Origin: Ampelocalamus luodianensis
Taxonomy: Eukaryota; Streptophyta; Magnoliopsida; Poales; Poaceae
Length of the DNA: 64,000 bases
Assembly (NCBI GenBank): GCA_036346255.1
Contig: CM070635.1
Coordinates: forward strand, 41,691,715 to 41,755,714
Direction of reading: 5' to 3'
Position 1 is the stretch's first letter. Each line of letters starts with the position of its first letter. The notes beneath the pieces were generated by a model. It ran no database searches and was not told where the DNA came from. It saw only the letters and a program-made list of their open reading frames with translations. Shown here piece after piece: positions 24,206 to 36,800 of this stretch. Both the position numbers and the translations under genes were made by a program.

Positions 24206-24443
24206 CGTGATAGACCCACACGGTATACCCTGGCCTAAATCCGTACTTACACAAGTGTGCGATCATTGTTGCCCTCATTTGTGGCCGTGTGTTCGAACAA
24301 CGAGAACAAGGGCATAACACACCCCGTCCATTACTCCTAGCAAATGCTCGATCCACAAAATTTATCGACTTTTCCATCTATTCTTGGCTACAGTCACCCA
24401 TCGCTCTACGCCCAGTGTACATCCAACTACGATCCTCAGCCAT
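24206..24443 (-). pseudogene. CACTA transposase (TNP2 type) N-terminal exon
   Basis: A start codon at 24443 opens MAEDRSWMYTGRRAMGD, followed by a transposase-associated domain with the cysteine pattern VLCPCSRCSN, then IAHLCKYGF and YTVWVYHG, ending at a GTGAGT donor (24205 leftward). This domain precedes the TNP2 DDE transposase in En/Spm elements. One in-frame TAG interrupts the early part (SQE*MEK), where the family usually has Trp, consistent with a TGG to TAG change. The catalytic exons are not found. Confidence 0.75.
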
Positions 24444-25640
24444 CCTAGTGTGCAAAACATAATGCATATTTTAATCCGACTTTTATTTATGTCAAAAAAT
24501 TACAACTACAGAGCTAGCTAGAAGCTACCATAGGATGCATGCCCTATATATGTACACTAAAACAGATTGACATGAAGACAATATACATGATCAATATAGC
24601 ATAAAAACATATGAATACCATTATAAATGAATACCATTATTTATTAACACGTTAATGCATCATTGTAATGACATCATATCAATCCACCATACATGGACAA
24701 CACAAAAGAAAATAAGCAAACATTATTTCTTTTTCCACTTATCCACTACCTTACAGTACTTCTTGGAGTTGAGGGAGCCGAGGGAGCTGCGGTGGGGAAG
24801 ATGACTGCAGCTGTGTGTCGGTGGAGGCAGTCGGCGAGGGGAAGCGCCAAGTGAATTGAGATCTACGACGGCGGCGGCTGCTGAGGAGGCGGAGGCAGCA
24901 CTGTAGGCAAGTACCCGAAAACAATCAAGCCTCATATTCAATTGTATGATTGTTGATTAGTTGCTTACTCACTAACCAATTAGCTACTAAACAAGATAAT
25001 ACTGCAGATGACATACTCTATGCTAAGCGCCATTTCGCAAGAGGTCTAGCATTGGCGCATCAAAGTCAGAATAACTAGACTATGGGAGACACAAGACCGA
25101 GCAGATAATACAAAGGTGTTAATACAAATTATGGACAAATGCTTAGGCTATGTTTTACTGTACCATATTATGGACAAATGGTTCTCATTGAGCACAAGGG
25201 GTCACAGAGAATGCTAACCATCCTCTTGGCATATCAATACGACAGTAGTAACATATGTGCTCAATTTGCACTTAAGTAAAAAAAATGATGTGTTAGCACT
25301 TAGCACATATAGACAATGAGGCCTCTTGCTGTGGAATTTGGAATATATCAAGACATTCATCATATCAAATAATTCAAGCTTCTTCTCCAATAGAAACATG
25401 AGCATAACCCTAGCAAGGCATTCAAATGTCAGCAATTGGAGATTCGAATTTAGATTGTGGTCACAATTTGGTTTTCTCAAGCACTATACTACTACGCATG
25501 CCTCATATGATCATCTGTTAACAAATAAAATTCTTATAAGCATCATCAGGGAAAATTACAAACAAAAAAGAAGCATCATCAGGGAAAATTCTTATAAAAT
25601 TCTTGCTGATTTGGGCAAAGAAACTTACCACGGCCTTTGT
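24444..25640. other. CACTA upstream noncoding part
   Basis: AT-rich sequence between the transposase start and the purine-rich tract. No gene or regulatory motif could be supported. Confidence 0.4.
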
Positions 25641-25654
25641 TAGTTGTTGTGGGA

Positions 25655-26460
25655 TTTGTGTGGTCCAGGGAGGGGTAGAGGAGGGGGGCGGCAGCAGCGT
25701 CGGCGGATAAGGAGGAGGATGGAAGCCTTGGCTGTTGTGGCAGCGGCAGATGAGGAGGATGCGACTGCGGAGGAGGATGACGGCGCTGTTGGGTACGGAG
25801 GCGTGCGGCAGACGAACGACGCAAACAGCGGAAGAGGGGCGGGACGTCGATGTCGGGTGCGGCGGTGGCAGACGAGGAGGCCAGCGGCATCGGCGTTGGA
25901 TGAGATGGAGGCGGTGGCGGTGGAGGAGGCGGCGGGTGCGGATCGCGAGAGGAGGAGGCGGGGTTGGGATCGAGAGGAGGGGGATCCGGAGAGAGGAGGC
26001 GGCGGGGTTGGGATCTCGAGAGAGGTGGAGTGCGGATGGCGAGAGGAGGTGGAGGGGACGGGTGGCGGGGTCGGGATCTGAGAGGGAGGAGGGGGGCGGC
26101 GGGGTCCGGATCGGAGAGGGAGCTGGAGGGGACGGGCGGCGGGGTCGGGATCGGAGAGGAAGGTGGAGGGGACGGAGGGCGGGGTCGGGATCGGGATCGG
26201 AGAGGGAGGTGGAGGGGGGCGGCGAAGGCGGCGGAGGAAGAGGAGGACGGGGAGGCGGCGCCGGTCGCGGAGGTGGGGGAGGAGACGAGGGGGAGGCATC
26301 GGGTGCGGCAGCGGCAGACGAGGAGGAGGCAGCGGCGATTTCAGTGCGTCAGATGGCTGCACAGGCGGTGGAGGAGGGGGAGATGGCGGCGGCGAAGGCG
26401 GTGGAGGCGGCGGAGGACGGGGAGCGGCGCCGGTCGTGGGGGAGGAGAGGGGTTAGGAGT
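25655..26460. repeat. Strand-asymmetric G/A-rich low-complexity tract
   Basis: About 800 bp of GGAGG, GGCGG and GATCGGGA variants, almost devoid of C and T on the + strand. It yields long Arg/Gly-rich or Pro-rich open frames on both strands that look like artefacts of composition. It includes approximate tandem units around GTCGGGATCGGAGAGG. It lies inside the CACTA element, between the transposase start and the right end. Confidence 0.85.
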
Positions 26461-26534
26461 TTAGGACGGCTCGATTCTGTGTCGACGGCGAAAAAACGGG
26501 CGCGCGGTGGGGGAAAAATGGAACGACTTATTTA

Positions 26535-26763
26535 TTCGCTCCCGAGTGTCTGTAATGCACAGACATTCGGGGAATTAGTTGTCCCCGTTGAGAACGCTTC
26601 GATTCGCCTGCTCCCGTTAAAATTTCCCGAGTGTCCGATTTAACACTCGGGAAAGTATTATTTCCCGAGTGTTTAATAAGGCACTCGGGAAGTTACCGAG
26701 TGTTTTATTCAAAACACTCGGGAAATTTTTAGGCACTCGGGAAAAAAGACGATTCTGGTAGTG
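26535..26763. repeat. CACTA subterminal repeats and right terminus
   Basis: At least eight CCCGAGTGT/ACACTCGGG motifs, closely spaced, ending in TTCTGGTAGTG at 26763. It forms the transposon's 5' end relative to its transposase genes. Confidence 0.85.
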
Positions 26764-27953
26764 CCAGCTCCGTTACTAATTTGCATTTTGACTCTGAATT
26801 TTTGTCCGGTGTATTACGGGCGTCTTTCATGTATCCTAAATTAATCTATATAATCTAATTTGTATATCTATTTCTCCATTTTTACTTAAAAAGAATCAAA
26901 TGATAGTGGTGATGGTGTGTTTCCTGTCTCCTCCCGAAAACCAAGGAAAAATCTATTCCTCCAACTAACTCGGAAACAAATTCTATCTCTTCCCCTTAAT
27001 TAATTGTCGGCAACAAACCACCTGAGTGTGACCATCTAAGGACACACCAAACCCTCAACCGTCCAAATCACTTGTATGTTGGTGAGGTGGAAGAGAGGAG
27101 AGGGAGAGGGAGGAGAGATAACTACGTATCTTAACATAGATACAGACAGGAGATACAACAAAAACAACCTTATTGGAGGGGAGCTTGTATCTACACCACG
27201 TGTGGTTCAAGGGGGAGAAGAGATTAGATTGGCTTAGTGAGAGAAGATGTATATGTGTCTTTGAATTCGTGCTAAGATACAAATGGTTGACATGGTTGCA
27301 TCTAGTACTATTCATTGTTGATTCGGAGAGGATTAGATACTACAAACTTCAGAAACATGCCCTAATAGATGCCTAGTTAGCCCAACTGATGCTGCCACAC
27401 CCAACCAACTAACACTGTAGCGAAAAAGCAGCACTGGCTGGTACTCATACTAGGTAGTACGCCAACCACCTAGTATATATCGTGTGTGCCGTCTCGTCTC
27501 GAACGAGTATAATGAATGATCGTGTAGCGGATTTGTGGCAAGGCTGTGAAGGCCGGACACACACGCATGTACGGCCCCATGCATGCATTATTTGCCAACT
27601 TAGATCTGCACATCCGCCTGTCGGCCCGCCGATCCATCGAAGCCTCGATTGGTTTTGTTGCGCATGCGAATTCCCAGGGCAAATTTACACAAACACGAAA
27701 GATGTCACGCCAATCCATTTGAAGGGTGTTAACTGGCATGATCTTTTGCTGTTGGGTGCCAATTAGGTTTTTTTCTTCCTGAAGGCAAAGTGCCAATCTC
27801 TTAGTAGACTGGCAAAGACAGTTCTTTGATGCAATAAGATCGATCAACCAATAAGTGATCGATGATTCGGCAAATACTGGGACTTTTAATTAAGCTTTCT
27901 GTTTTCAGAATTTGGACTTGTAGGCTATATCACTATCATGTGGTTTGTTCAGG
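26764..27953. other. Unassigned spacer between CACTA and gypsy gag
   Basis: No gene recognised. The part just before 27954 should be the end of the old gypsy element's 5' LTR, since a primer-binding site follows, but its left limit cannot be set without the second LTR. Confidence 0.4.
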
Positions 27954-28006
27954 TGGTATCAGTACGCTAAGTTGTTCACGGCGTTGTTTTTGCAAAGCTA
28001 TTTAAG

Positions 28007-29252
28007 ATGGTGAATTCGGCTGCTAGTGTACATGGTTCGCATAATGGTGGATATGATGATGTGCTGCATGTCGAGGGGGAGATGCCATCCACTGTTCACA
28101 CAAACCTTGAGGCTACCAATCAGCACTTCACGGAAAGATGTAATGTGCTGCAAAAAAGCATTGACAATATGCCTGTCGGATTGGTGGAGCGCGTTGATCG
28201 GGTGGAGAATCACATTAATATGCAGTTTATTGAACAAAGGTAGGCCAATGATGTCCGGTTCGCTGCTATAACCGACTCACTGCAACGTTTGGAGCGAGCC
28301 TTAGGACCGGGAAGGGGTGCTACTGCTCCTGTGCAATCACAACCACATCATCGGCGCCACGACAATCATCACATCGGAGGTGAGTTCTTCAATTACAATT
28401 TTGATGAGGTCTGTTCAGAAGGTGCTTTTGGTGGAAACTATTACAACCAAGAGCCAAGATGTGGCTACAACAATCTTCGTGGTGCTGATCATACACCCAA
28501 TTTTTTTGAGCACAATGGCGGAGGTGTGGGTCACAACCGTGACAACGATGGCATTGGGAGGCTCAAAATTTCCAAGCCGACATTCAATGGGCATACAGAT
28601 CTGGATGTGTACACAGAGTGGGAGATGCGGGTGGATCAAATTTTTTATACCCACAATTTCACTGAGGAGAAGAAGGAACGCTCTGCATCAATTGAGTTTA
28701 CCGAATACACTCTTGTTTGGTGGAACCAATTGTGCCGTGTAGAAGAACAACCCGACACATGGAAACACATAAAGAACATTATGAGGAGGAGGTTCGTGCC
28801 GGCGCACTACACTAGAACCTTGCACACAAAGTTGCAGCGACTTCGTCATGGTTCCTTGTCCGTGGACGAGTACAACAAGGGGATGGAGATTCTCATGATT
28901 CATGCGGGCGTGAACGAACTTGAGGAGGCGACCATGGCTCATTTCGTTGAGGGTCTAAATGACAATGTGCAAGAGAAGACGGAGTAGTCGGAATACAACA
29001 ATCTACAAGACCTTATGCATCATGCGATGCGGTCTGAACAACGTATCTTGCAATGCCAAGCACATGCAGTCGCACTACCCACAACAGTACGTGGAGGCGT
29101 CCACAACAGTAAGGAGATGATATTGGACAACCGGGGCTATTTCAAGGGAGGTGTCGAAAGCTACGCGTAATGGAGGTAAAGAACCCTCTAAAGCTGATTC
29201 TAGTGCATTTTTTTCTACTCATACTGGTAACATTGAGTGCTTCAAGTGCAAA
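28007..29252 (+). pseudogene. Gypsy gag polyprotein (old element), 5' part
   Basis: The frame begins MVNSAASVHGSH with a coiled-coil-like N-terminus, has an in-frame TAG at 28241-28243, continues through a His/Asn-rich linker, and shows the retrotransposon gag core: KPTFNGHTDLDVYTEWE, VWWNQL, WKHIKNIMRRRFVP and LRHGSLSVDEY (28550-28890). A second stop follows at about 28985 and more beyond. The first half of a CCHC zinc knuckle, CFKCKG, lies at about 29239-29256, just before the inner LTR. Capsid function is lost. Confidence 0.85.
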
Positions 29253-29257
29253 GGAAG

Positions 29258-32200
29258 TGTAACAGCCCTAACTTAGGGTTTGTATTTCAAATGTAAAATT
29301 TTGAGGAGGAATAAAAACTTTTGTTGTCTCTTCAAATCATTTGGAAGTTTTCCAAATTTTCCCTAGCAATTTCCATTTTCTAGAATTAAATTCTTGTGAA
29401 TGGAAATTGTTGTCAGCAAATTCTTAGCTTTCAAACTTGTGATCGTCCTCTGAAATTATTTTTCCTATCATCTTGATCATCCTATCTACCTCTCTGAATT
29501 ATTTCACAATTTTTAGATTTTATTTGGTATTTCAAATGGCCAAGTCAAACCAGTTTAGAAATCTGGTCAAACCCTAGTTCAACAGCTTGTGAATTTTCTC
29601 CAGAACAATGCAGTGCATAAAAAGTTCTGGAAAATTTATGAGGTGTTGTTCTCTTCCCAAAGTAGCTACCATAAAAATTTCGAAATTTTTGGAGCTCAGG
29701 AGCTATCTCTAAAAATTCCCCAAACCTTCTCTGTCTTTTAAATCAAATTCTAAAAATCTGTTCCTCGGGCCCGAACTCAACTCGAGCTCGCGTCCGACTC
29801 GCACACTTGGTTCGGTCGCGTCAACTAAACGCACCGCCCGAGTCCAATTGATCGCAACCGTCCGATGCAAATCGAGCGATCCACGTCGCATGCGCAACCG
29901 ACTGTCCGAATGCATACATCAATCTCGACCGTCCATCTCGGATCCAGCGGTCGACATCTTCCGATCGAGTAGAACCTCGCTCGCACCGCTTTGCTCTGTC
30001 GGCGACATGTGGGTCCCACTGTCGCATCGACCTCGTCTTCTCCGCACCTCACCGGAGCTCACGCGGCGTCGCGCATGCTTGCCACGTCCTCGTCGCCGCC
30101 ACCTTTTGTCCTCGTGTCGGCCCCGTGAAGCATCGCCGGATCTCATCTACCGAGAGCCCATCCACTACCCTTCGCGTCCATTCTCGTGTTTTCTCCGCCC
30201 AAATTTCCTTCCGTGGGAGAAGAACCCGAGCAACGCCGCCGTGTTAGCGCCCTCGAGCAGAGACCGCACCGTTGTGATCCACTCTCTCGCCGCATCCATT
30301 TTGCCCGTTCGAGCTCGTAGCACCCGGTGAATCATCCGAGCCGCCGTCGTCTCCGCCTCGGTGATCTCGCTCTGCAAGCTTATTGGCGCTCGGTGAGTTT
30401 CGGTTTAATCACTTGGTCCCTTAGGATCGCATCAACGTCTTGAGTCTAACTTGTGACCTTGTTTCGCTCTTTGGTGCATCACCAGGCCGTGCGTCGCTTT
30501 CTTCTCCAAACTTCGGTAAAGCGCCGCGTGTCAATTCCGGCGCCACCGTCCTCCTCCATCATCAAGATCGTGGGCTTATCGTTCACGGTGTCTCCGCGAT
30601 CTCGAGGAGCTCCTTCCGAAGCTTCTGCGTCGTCATGGCGTCCTCTCGCGCGCACCGCACTTTCTTCTCCGCCTCCGTTCGCATGGCTACGCCGGCATCC
30701 TCGTGGTCCGCGTCACCGTCGTCGAGTTCGCTAGGTCCTTGCGAACGAAGGTACCACTCTTCGCCCGAAACCTCTGGTTTGCAAGATCGATTCTTGCGGC
30801 GCGCCACCGCGTGCCGTGCTCGCCGGTGAACCGCCGGTGAAGATGGTTTAACTCTAATCATGTGCGCTTTGAGTCTCGATTTGTGGGCCCTCTTTGGATA
30901 ATCGCGTTTAGAAATCCTTTAATCCAGCCCGTTATTTGTTCTCGAGTCACTACCATGTGGGTCCATGTTGTCGATTAGGTTTGTGTAGTTCTGGTTATGC
31001 GTTTTCTCTGATGGGAAGCGTATTTCTGTGAGGGTGTTTGGGTTTGCACCTTAGTGAGCCGAAGGCGTATTCTTTGAATACGCCTTCGACGTCACTTTAG
31101 GCGGTCTTGTTGTCTGGTCGTCTGCGTTGTTACGGACCCATTGTCGATGTTGGGGCTTCTTGGTAGCGGTAGAAAAGGATTTAATGCTTTAGTATTTACG
31201 TAATATGTTTTACATTGCATTGTTAATTCATTTAAACTTAGAAAATGCATAACTAATTCAATTTTTATCCAAATTGTATGAAACCAGTCTTGTTAATTTT
31301 CATTTTAAGTGTCTTTGTTTGATAAAATTAACTTCACCCATGTCTCTGTAGCAAAAATCTGTTAGCTAATAAAATGATGTCTTATGTATCTTCTAAATTA
31401 GAAAATGCATATCTCTTCCAATAATTGTCCAAATTAAATGAACCCAATTCTGTAAAATTTCATTTTCAGTATACTAACTATTAGGATAGATTTTATACAC
31501 TGGTTCTGTTCATGAAAATTTGTTAAGTAATTAACTAGTGACTTGTTGTGTTTTTAGCTTAGAAAATTCATAGAAAATTGCTAATAACTTAAAATGATTT
31601 GTTCTCTGTTTCTAAAATTCTGTTATTTCATGCTTAGGCTCTTTGTGTGAGTTTTGGCTTGTTTGATGTTGTTGAATGTTTGAGTTTTGTCGGTGTTATT
31701 CGTTCTTATTTCTTTGTTATGTTCGATCGTTAGGCTTCGATATTTGCGGCAACCACGAGGGCGATCCTCACTTTCCATATTGAGCAACAGCAGACGAGAC
31801 AAGCGGTTTGATCATGATAATCCCATGCTTTAAATTCTAATATTTTGTTTCATTGTATGTATGCATTGCTTAATTTGTGTTAAAATGAATTAGTTAAATC
31901 AGTGTTGCATATCCTGTAGACAAATATTGATCTCTACTACACGAGCCTAGGTTATTTGCTTGTGATTAGAGATCATTGGATGATTTCTTGTCACTTAGTA
32001 GATACGATTTCAGTTGCTTAGACATGCTTAGTATCGGTGAAGCTGAGCGGTTATCGACTTTAGTCGGTAACCTTGATCACACAAAATTTACTACAACTTT
32101 ATGTTTCAGCATTTTGCTATGCTTACTTGCAAAACTAAAACCAAAAACAAAAATGATTTAGACGCGGGCACAATGGTAAGATTGGTGTGATCTGTTGGGT

Positions 32201-33374
32201 GTGACTGGAAAGGTGCCCGGGTCAATTAAGGACCGAACATCTTGTGAGTTTCTGTTATCCAGGCATTTCGGCGTGCTAACCACACTAGAGGGTATGGGAC
32301 CTCTCTTGACCTAGTACTTTGGCGTGTATTGGTCCCGGGTCGCAGGAGGTCGCAGGAGGGACGGAGGTGGGAGCATGGTAGTTGTCCGAAAAGCTTTATC
32401 CTGAGTGGGTAGTTGTCTTTTCGGCTTTACCATGTAGCGTATGGGTTTCTATCCATCTGACGGCTCGGGTTGATACACAATATTGGAAACAGTCTCGTAG
32501 GACTTAGTGTGCGACATACCTTTGGAAGTGTGCTTTGGCTTAAAGGCGATCGAGGTGTGGATGCGATGGTACACCTGCGAGGTTAAAAACTATTCGAATA
32601 GCCTCGTCTAGGTGATGGACACGCTTGGGTAAGCTTATCGAGAGTTAGACTACAACATTTAAATTAAAACTTTGCGGTGTAAAGTGCGAATCGGGAATTA
32701 GTGCTATGTTGTGGTGACTATTGGGATAGTCACTTCTAGGTGGTTACTTGTATCTATCTTTATCTCAGATTATTTCAACATAAAAATGAATTGCAAACTT
32801 GCCTTTAAAGCGTATTACATTATTGCAAATAAAGTTGGCTTTATGCAAATGAAACATATGACCTCCACCAAATAAGCTTGCATGTAGTCTATGAGCAGTG
32901 CATTAGTTCACGTCGCCTCTTGCGGGTACAAAGACAATCTTTGTACTCAGTGCTTTGCTTAATGTTTTGTTGCGAGAGGAAGAAGGTGAGCCTCGGGGTC
33001 CTCACTACGTGAGTTGTGTTGCCGCTCTTGGGCGACTAGACTTGGCGGTCGGTCCGATGCCTTGTGGGTTGAAGGCACGATTGGCTTTGTTTATATGCAT
33101 CTTATGGCACTTTTGCTTCATTGTCGTTCTTGTCTATTTGTGTATCTTGTGGCACAGTCGGCCTATGTACATAATATTGTTACTATTTGTTTATCTTCCG
33201 TTTGTAGTGTAATGTTTGGACTCTATGTTTTGAATGGAGTTGATGTCTAATTTTGTAACGAGTGCGATATCTGCTTTAGGAAGTATACATATCTCGAGAT
33301 CGATTTATTTGATTTGTGATGCTAGGACCGGTGGTTGGTTAAGCATTACAAGCCAAATAAACGGGGTCCTCACA
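29258..33374 (+). repeat. 5' LTR of the inner gypsy element
   Basis: 4117 bp, TG...CA. It contains AT-rich blocks (31190-31730, nearly identical to 40040-40600) and CG-rich blocks (29760-30840), plus a hairpin at 31061-31087 and the palindrome CTATTCGAATAG at 32590-32601. Open frames in it are not coding. Confidence 0.92.
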
Positions 33375-33378
33375 AAGT

Positions 33379-33390
33379 TGGTATCGAGCC
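33379..33390 (+). promoter_or_regulatory. Primer-binding site of the inner gypsy element
   Basis: TGGTATCGAGCC lies four bases after the 5' LTR. It equals the usual tRNA-Met site TGGTATCAGAGCC with one A missing, either a real deletion or a consensus error. Confidence 0.75.
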
Positions 33391-33812
33391 ATTCGATCGT
33401 AATAACCCAAGCATAGCCGTCCTTAGGATATTTTGAAAGTCTTATTTTCAAATTATAAAAAGGTTTATGAAAACCTAGGCAGATTCTCAGATTTTATTCC
33501 TTACCTATCTTAGCTTTCTACTCTCATCTTACTCTAATTTAAGTTTTGAAACTTGGTTTCTCTCTTTCCTATCAAAAGATAGTTAATACCGGTAGAATCA
33601 GTCTTTGGGAGAACCATAGAGAATTAGTTTAATTAAAAATTTGTGGGGGCATAAGGGTAAGATATGTATGAGTTTGCTAAGTGTCTGATCTTTGTCAGTT
33701 GGTTTTTGTAACTTAAAAGTCTTGTGCTTGTTTTGTGCTGTTAGTAAGTTAATTGCAGTGGGTATTGACTTCGTGTTTTCCGGCTATTGTTAACTTGTCT
33801 TAGTGAAACAGG

Positions 33813-36800
33813 ATGGCCGGGAGAACGCGCGGCAGTCAGCAGGCTGGTCATGATGAGGAGCTTCCCCCTCCTCCAACCATGGCTGAGGTTCTCGCTCGGT
33901 CGGCGAAACCGCATGGACGAGCAGCGCATCTTGGAGGTTATTGCTAGGAATACCTCCACTCCTGCCGATGGTGGCGGCCACCGACTTCAGCGGGGACTTG
34001 CGAGTTCCTCCGTACACGACCGCCGACTTTCTCCCGCTCGAGGACCCTCTCGTGCGGATGATTGGTGCGCATGGTTGGCGGAAGCTCAACATAGCTCGAT
34101 GCGAGCGCAGACAAGGCACTCTTCGCGTCCCACCGGCTTGAGGGCGCGGCACTCTCATGGTGGGAGAACTATCTCGCCATGCGGCCGCGAGCCATGTGGT
34201 CGCGTGGGAGGAGTTCGATCGGCTTTTACGTCGGGCCCACATCCCGGATGGCACGATGAAGGCTGAAGAAAAAGGAGTTCATCGCGCTCAAGCAGGCGCA
34301 AATGCGTGACGTACCGCATGCGAGTTCAATCATCGGCTCGTTATGCTCGGGGAGGTGGCCTCGGTGAGGCTAGCGGAGAAATTTATGGATGGCTTGTCAG
34401 AGGAGCTGCGAGACAAGCTATCCATTGTGGACTTCTCGGACTTTCGGGCCTTGGTAGATAAGGCCATTGTTGCATAGCATAAGGCAAAGCGCTGGCGAGT
34501 CCATAGCGCAAATGGGAGCGCGTCGGTCTACTCACACCGCCTCGTTCGTCCTCGGTGGGCGGCACGATGGCCCGTTCTTTTGCTCCACCGGCGCGAGACC
34601 ATCTGCACCAGCTCTCGCCCACCGCGGGCGTGTTTCAGCCACGTGCTGCGATCCAGCAGCGAGCGGCCTCGCAATCCGCGGCGAGGTGACTTGTTTTATT
34701 GCCACAACAAGGGCCATTATGCGAATGCACGCCTCGAGTGTTGCGGCCCCTCGTCCTAATGGAGGGCGCGGCGAGGAGCGATCACCGCGACGACGAAGAT
34801 TATTCGAAGACCGAGTGCGGCGTGGTCGAGTGAACCACCTTTGGTGAGGAGGCTCGGGGCGCCGGATGTTGTGATTGGTATACTTCTTGTTAATTCTCGT
34901 CCCTCTGCGGTATTATTTGATTACGAAGCATCGCATTCTTTTATTTCAAGATCATTTGCTGCTGCTAGTGGTCTTCATTGTGTTCCTTTGGAAGTTCCTT
35001 TGCTCATCCGCTCTCGGGTCGGAAATGAGAGCCGATTTACTGATGTCGGGATGTTCCTATCATAGTTGAAGGAGTGGGATTTTGGCAAATCTCATTACGC
35101 TCGATTCGCGAGTGCGGATGTGATTCTTGACATGGATTGGTTGTCCCAACACTTGGGGCAAATCGATTGTGCCGGGAAGATTGTCTATCTTACGACCCGC
35201 CGGGTGAGCAAGTCGGGTTTCGCCACGGCTTGGGGCCCGTGTCTATGTGCATTAGAAGCAAAGCCCGGCCTTGCAAATTCAAGATGTTCCCATAGTATCG
35301 ACTTTGTGGATGTCTTTCACGACGATTTGCACAGGATGCCTCGGTTCGAGATCCGAGTTTGCCATCGAGTTCTTGCCGTGCATCTCCGATTTGAAGGCGC
35401 GTATCGGATGCCTCCCAATGAGCTAGAAGAATTGAAGAAGCAGCTTGGTGAGCTCCAAGCAAAGGGTTTCATCCGTCCCGTTCATCTCCTTGGGGTTGTC
35501 CGGTGATCTTTGTGAAGAAGAAGGACAAGACTTTGCGTATGTGTGTTGACTACCGTCCTCTCAATGAAGTGACGGTGAAGAACAAATATCCTACGCCCGC
35601 ATTGATGATCTTTTGACCAGGTTATGCGGAGCTCGGGTGTTCTCAAGATTGATCGAGATCGGGCTATCATCAAGTCGGATCGAGTGAGGATATTCGAAGA
35701 CGGCTTTCACTACTCGTTATGGCACATGCAGAGTACACCGTCATGTCTTCGGTTTGACCAATGCTCGGCGTTGTTCATGAACCTTATGAATTCGTATTCA
35801 TGGAGTATTTGGACAAATTTGTGGTGGTTTTATTGATGACATTCTTATCTATTCCAAGGCAAGCGAGCATCTTTGAGCATCTGAAGATTGTTTTGGGCAA
35901 GTTGCGGGAGCATCGGTGTATCACAAGTTCAAAGAATGTGAGTTCGTTGAAGGAAGTGGCATTTTGGGCCATGTTCTTTCAGTGGAGGAATAGCTGTAGA
36001 TCCCAAACAAAGTCGATGTTCTATCTTGGGGCCACCAAGTCGATCCAGCGATGTGCGGAGTTTTCTTGGTTTAGCGGGCTACTATCGCCGCTTTATCGAG
36101 AACTTCTCCAAGATCGCAAAGCCGATGGTGAATTGCTTAAGAAGGACAAGAAGTTTGTATGGTCCTCTGCTTGTGATGAGAGCTTTGGGAGCTCAAGCAA
36201 TGATTGACTTCACTTGATCCTTACTCTTCTGATATCCACAAGAGCTTGATATTTATTGCGATGCCTCGTCGTGGACTCGGTGTGTTCTTATGCGGAAGGC
36301 AAGGCGTTGCCTATGCATCTAGGCAATGAGGCCTCATGAGCTCAATTATCCCACCCATGATTTAGAGCTTGCTGCGATGGTTCATGCACTCAAGATTTGG
36401 CGGCATTATTTGATCGAAACATTGTGAGGTGTATTCCGATCACAAGAGTTTGAAATACTTATTTACTCAAATGATTTGAACCTCGTGCGGAGGAGATGGT
36501 TGGAATTAATCAAAGATTATGACATGGGTATTCGATATCACCAGCAAGGCCAATGTGGTTGCTGATGCACTTAGTCGAAAGGTGTATTGCAATACTTTGA
36601 TGATCCAAGAGCAGCAACCTGCGCTTCTTGCAGAATTCCAGCGTCTCAACTTGGGTTTGGTTGAGCATGGTTCCCTTGCTGCCTTGGTTGTGCAACCAAC
36701 TTTGGTGGATCAAATCAAGGCAGCACAACAATCAGATGATGGCGTGGGTAAAATCAGCGAGAACATCGAGGATGGTTCGACCAAGTGTTTCACGAGAGGA

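Larger units (their letters stand above)
21078..26763 (-). mobile_element. CACTA (En/Spm) DNA transposon, decayed
   Basis: The right end reads TTCTGGTAGTG, which is CACTACCAGAA on the - strand, the classical CACTA terminus. Both ends carry many subterminal copies of the TTCCCGAGTGT / ACACTCGGGAA motif (about 21200-21350 and 26545-26750). The left end keeps CTACCAAAACAGTC but has lost the first bases at the joint with the preceding repeat, so no 3-bp target duplication is visible. Transposase-type exons lie on the - strand. Some exons are missing and an in-frame stop is present, so it is not autonomous. Confidence 0.85.

Noticed and set aside
25640..26362. 240-codon proline-rich minus-strand frame
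   Set aside because: Direct consequence of the G/A-rich repeat; overlapping frames on both strands are equally long and no start context or domain is seen.
25735..26643. 302-codon Arg/Gly-rich plus-strand frame
   Set aside because: Same compositional artefact; it runs through the CACTA subterminal repeats.
29848..30330. 160-codon frame in the gypsy 5' LTR, partly repeated at 38625-39146
   Set aside because: Position inside both LTRs, frame not kept between the copies; noncoding.
33787..34266. Overlapping 150-160-codon frames on both strands in gypsy gag
   Set aside because: True gag reading changes frame here; these are shadows, with no domain of their own.
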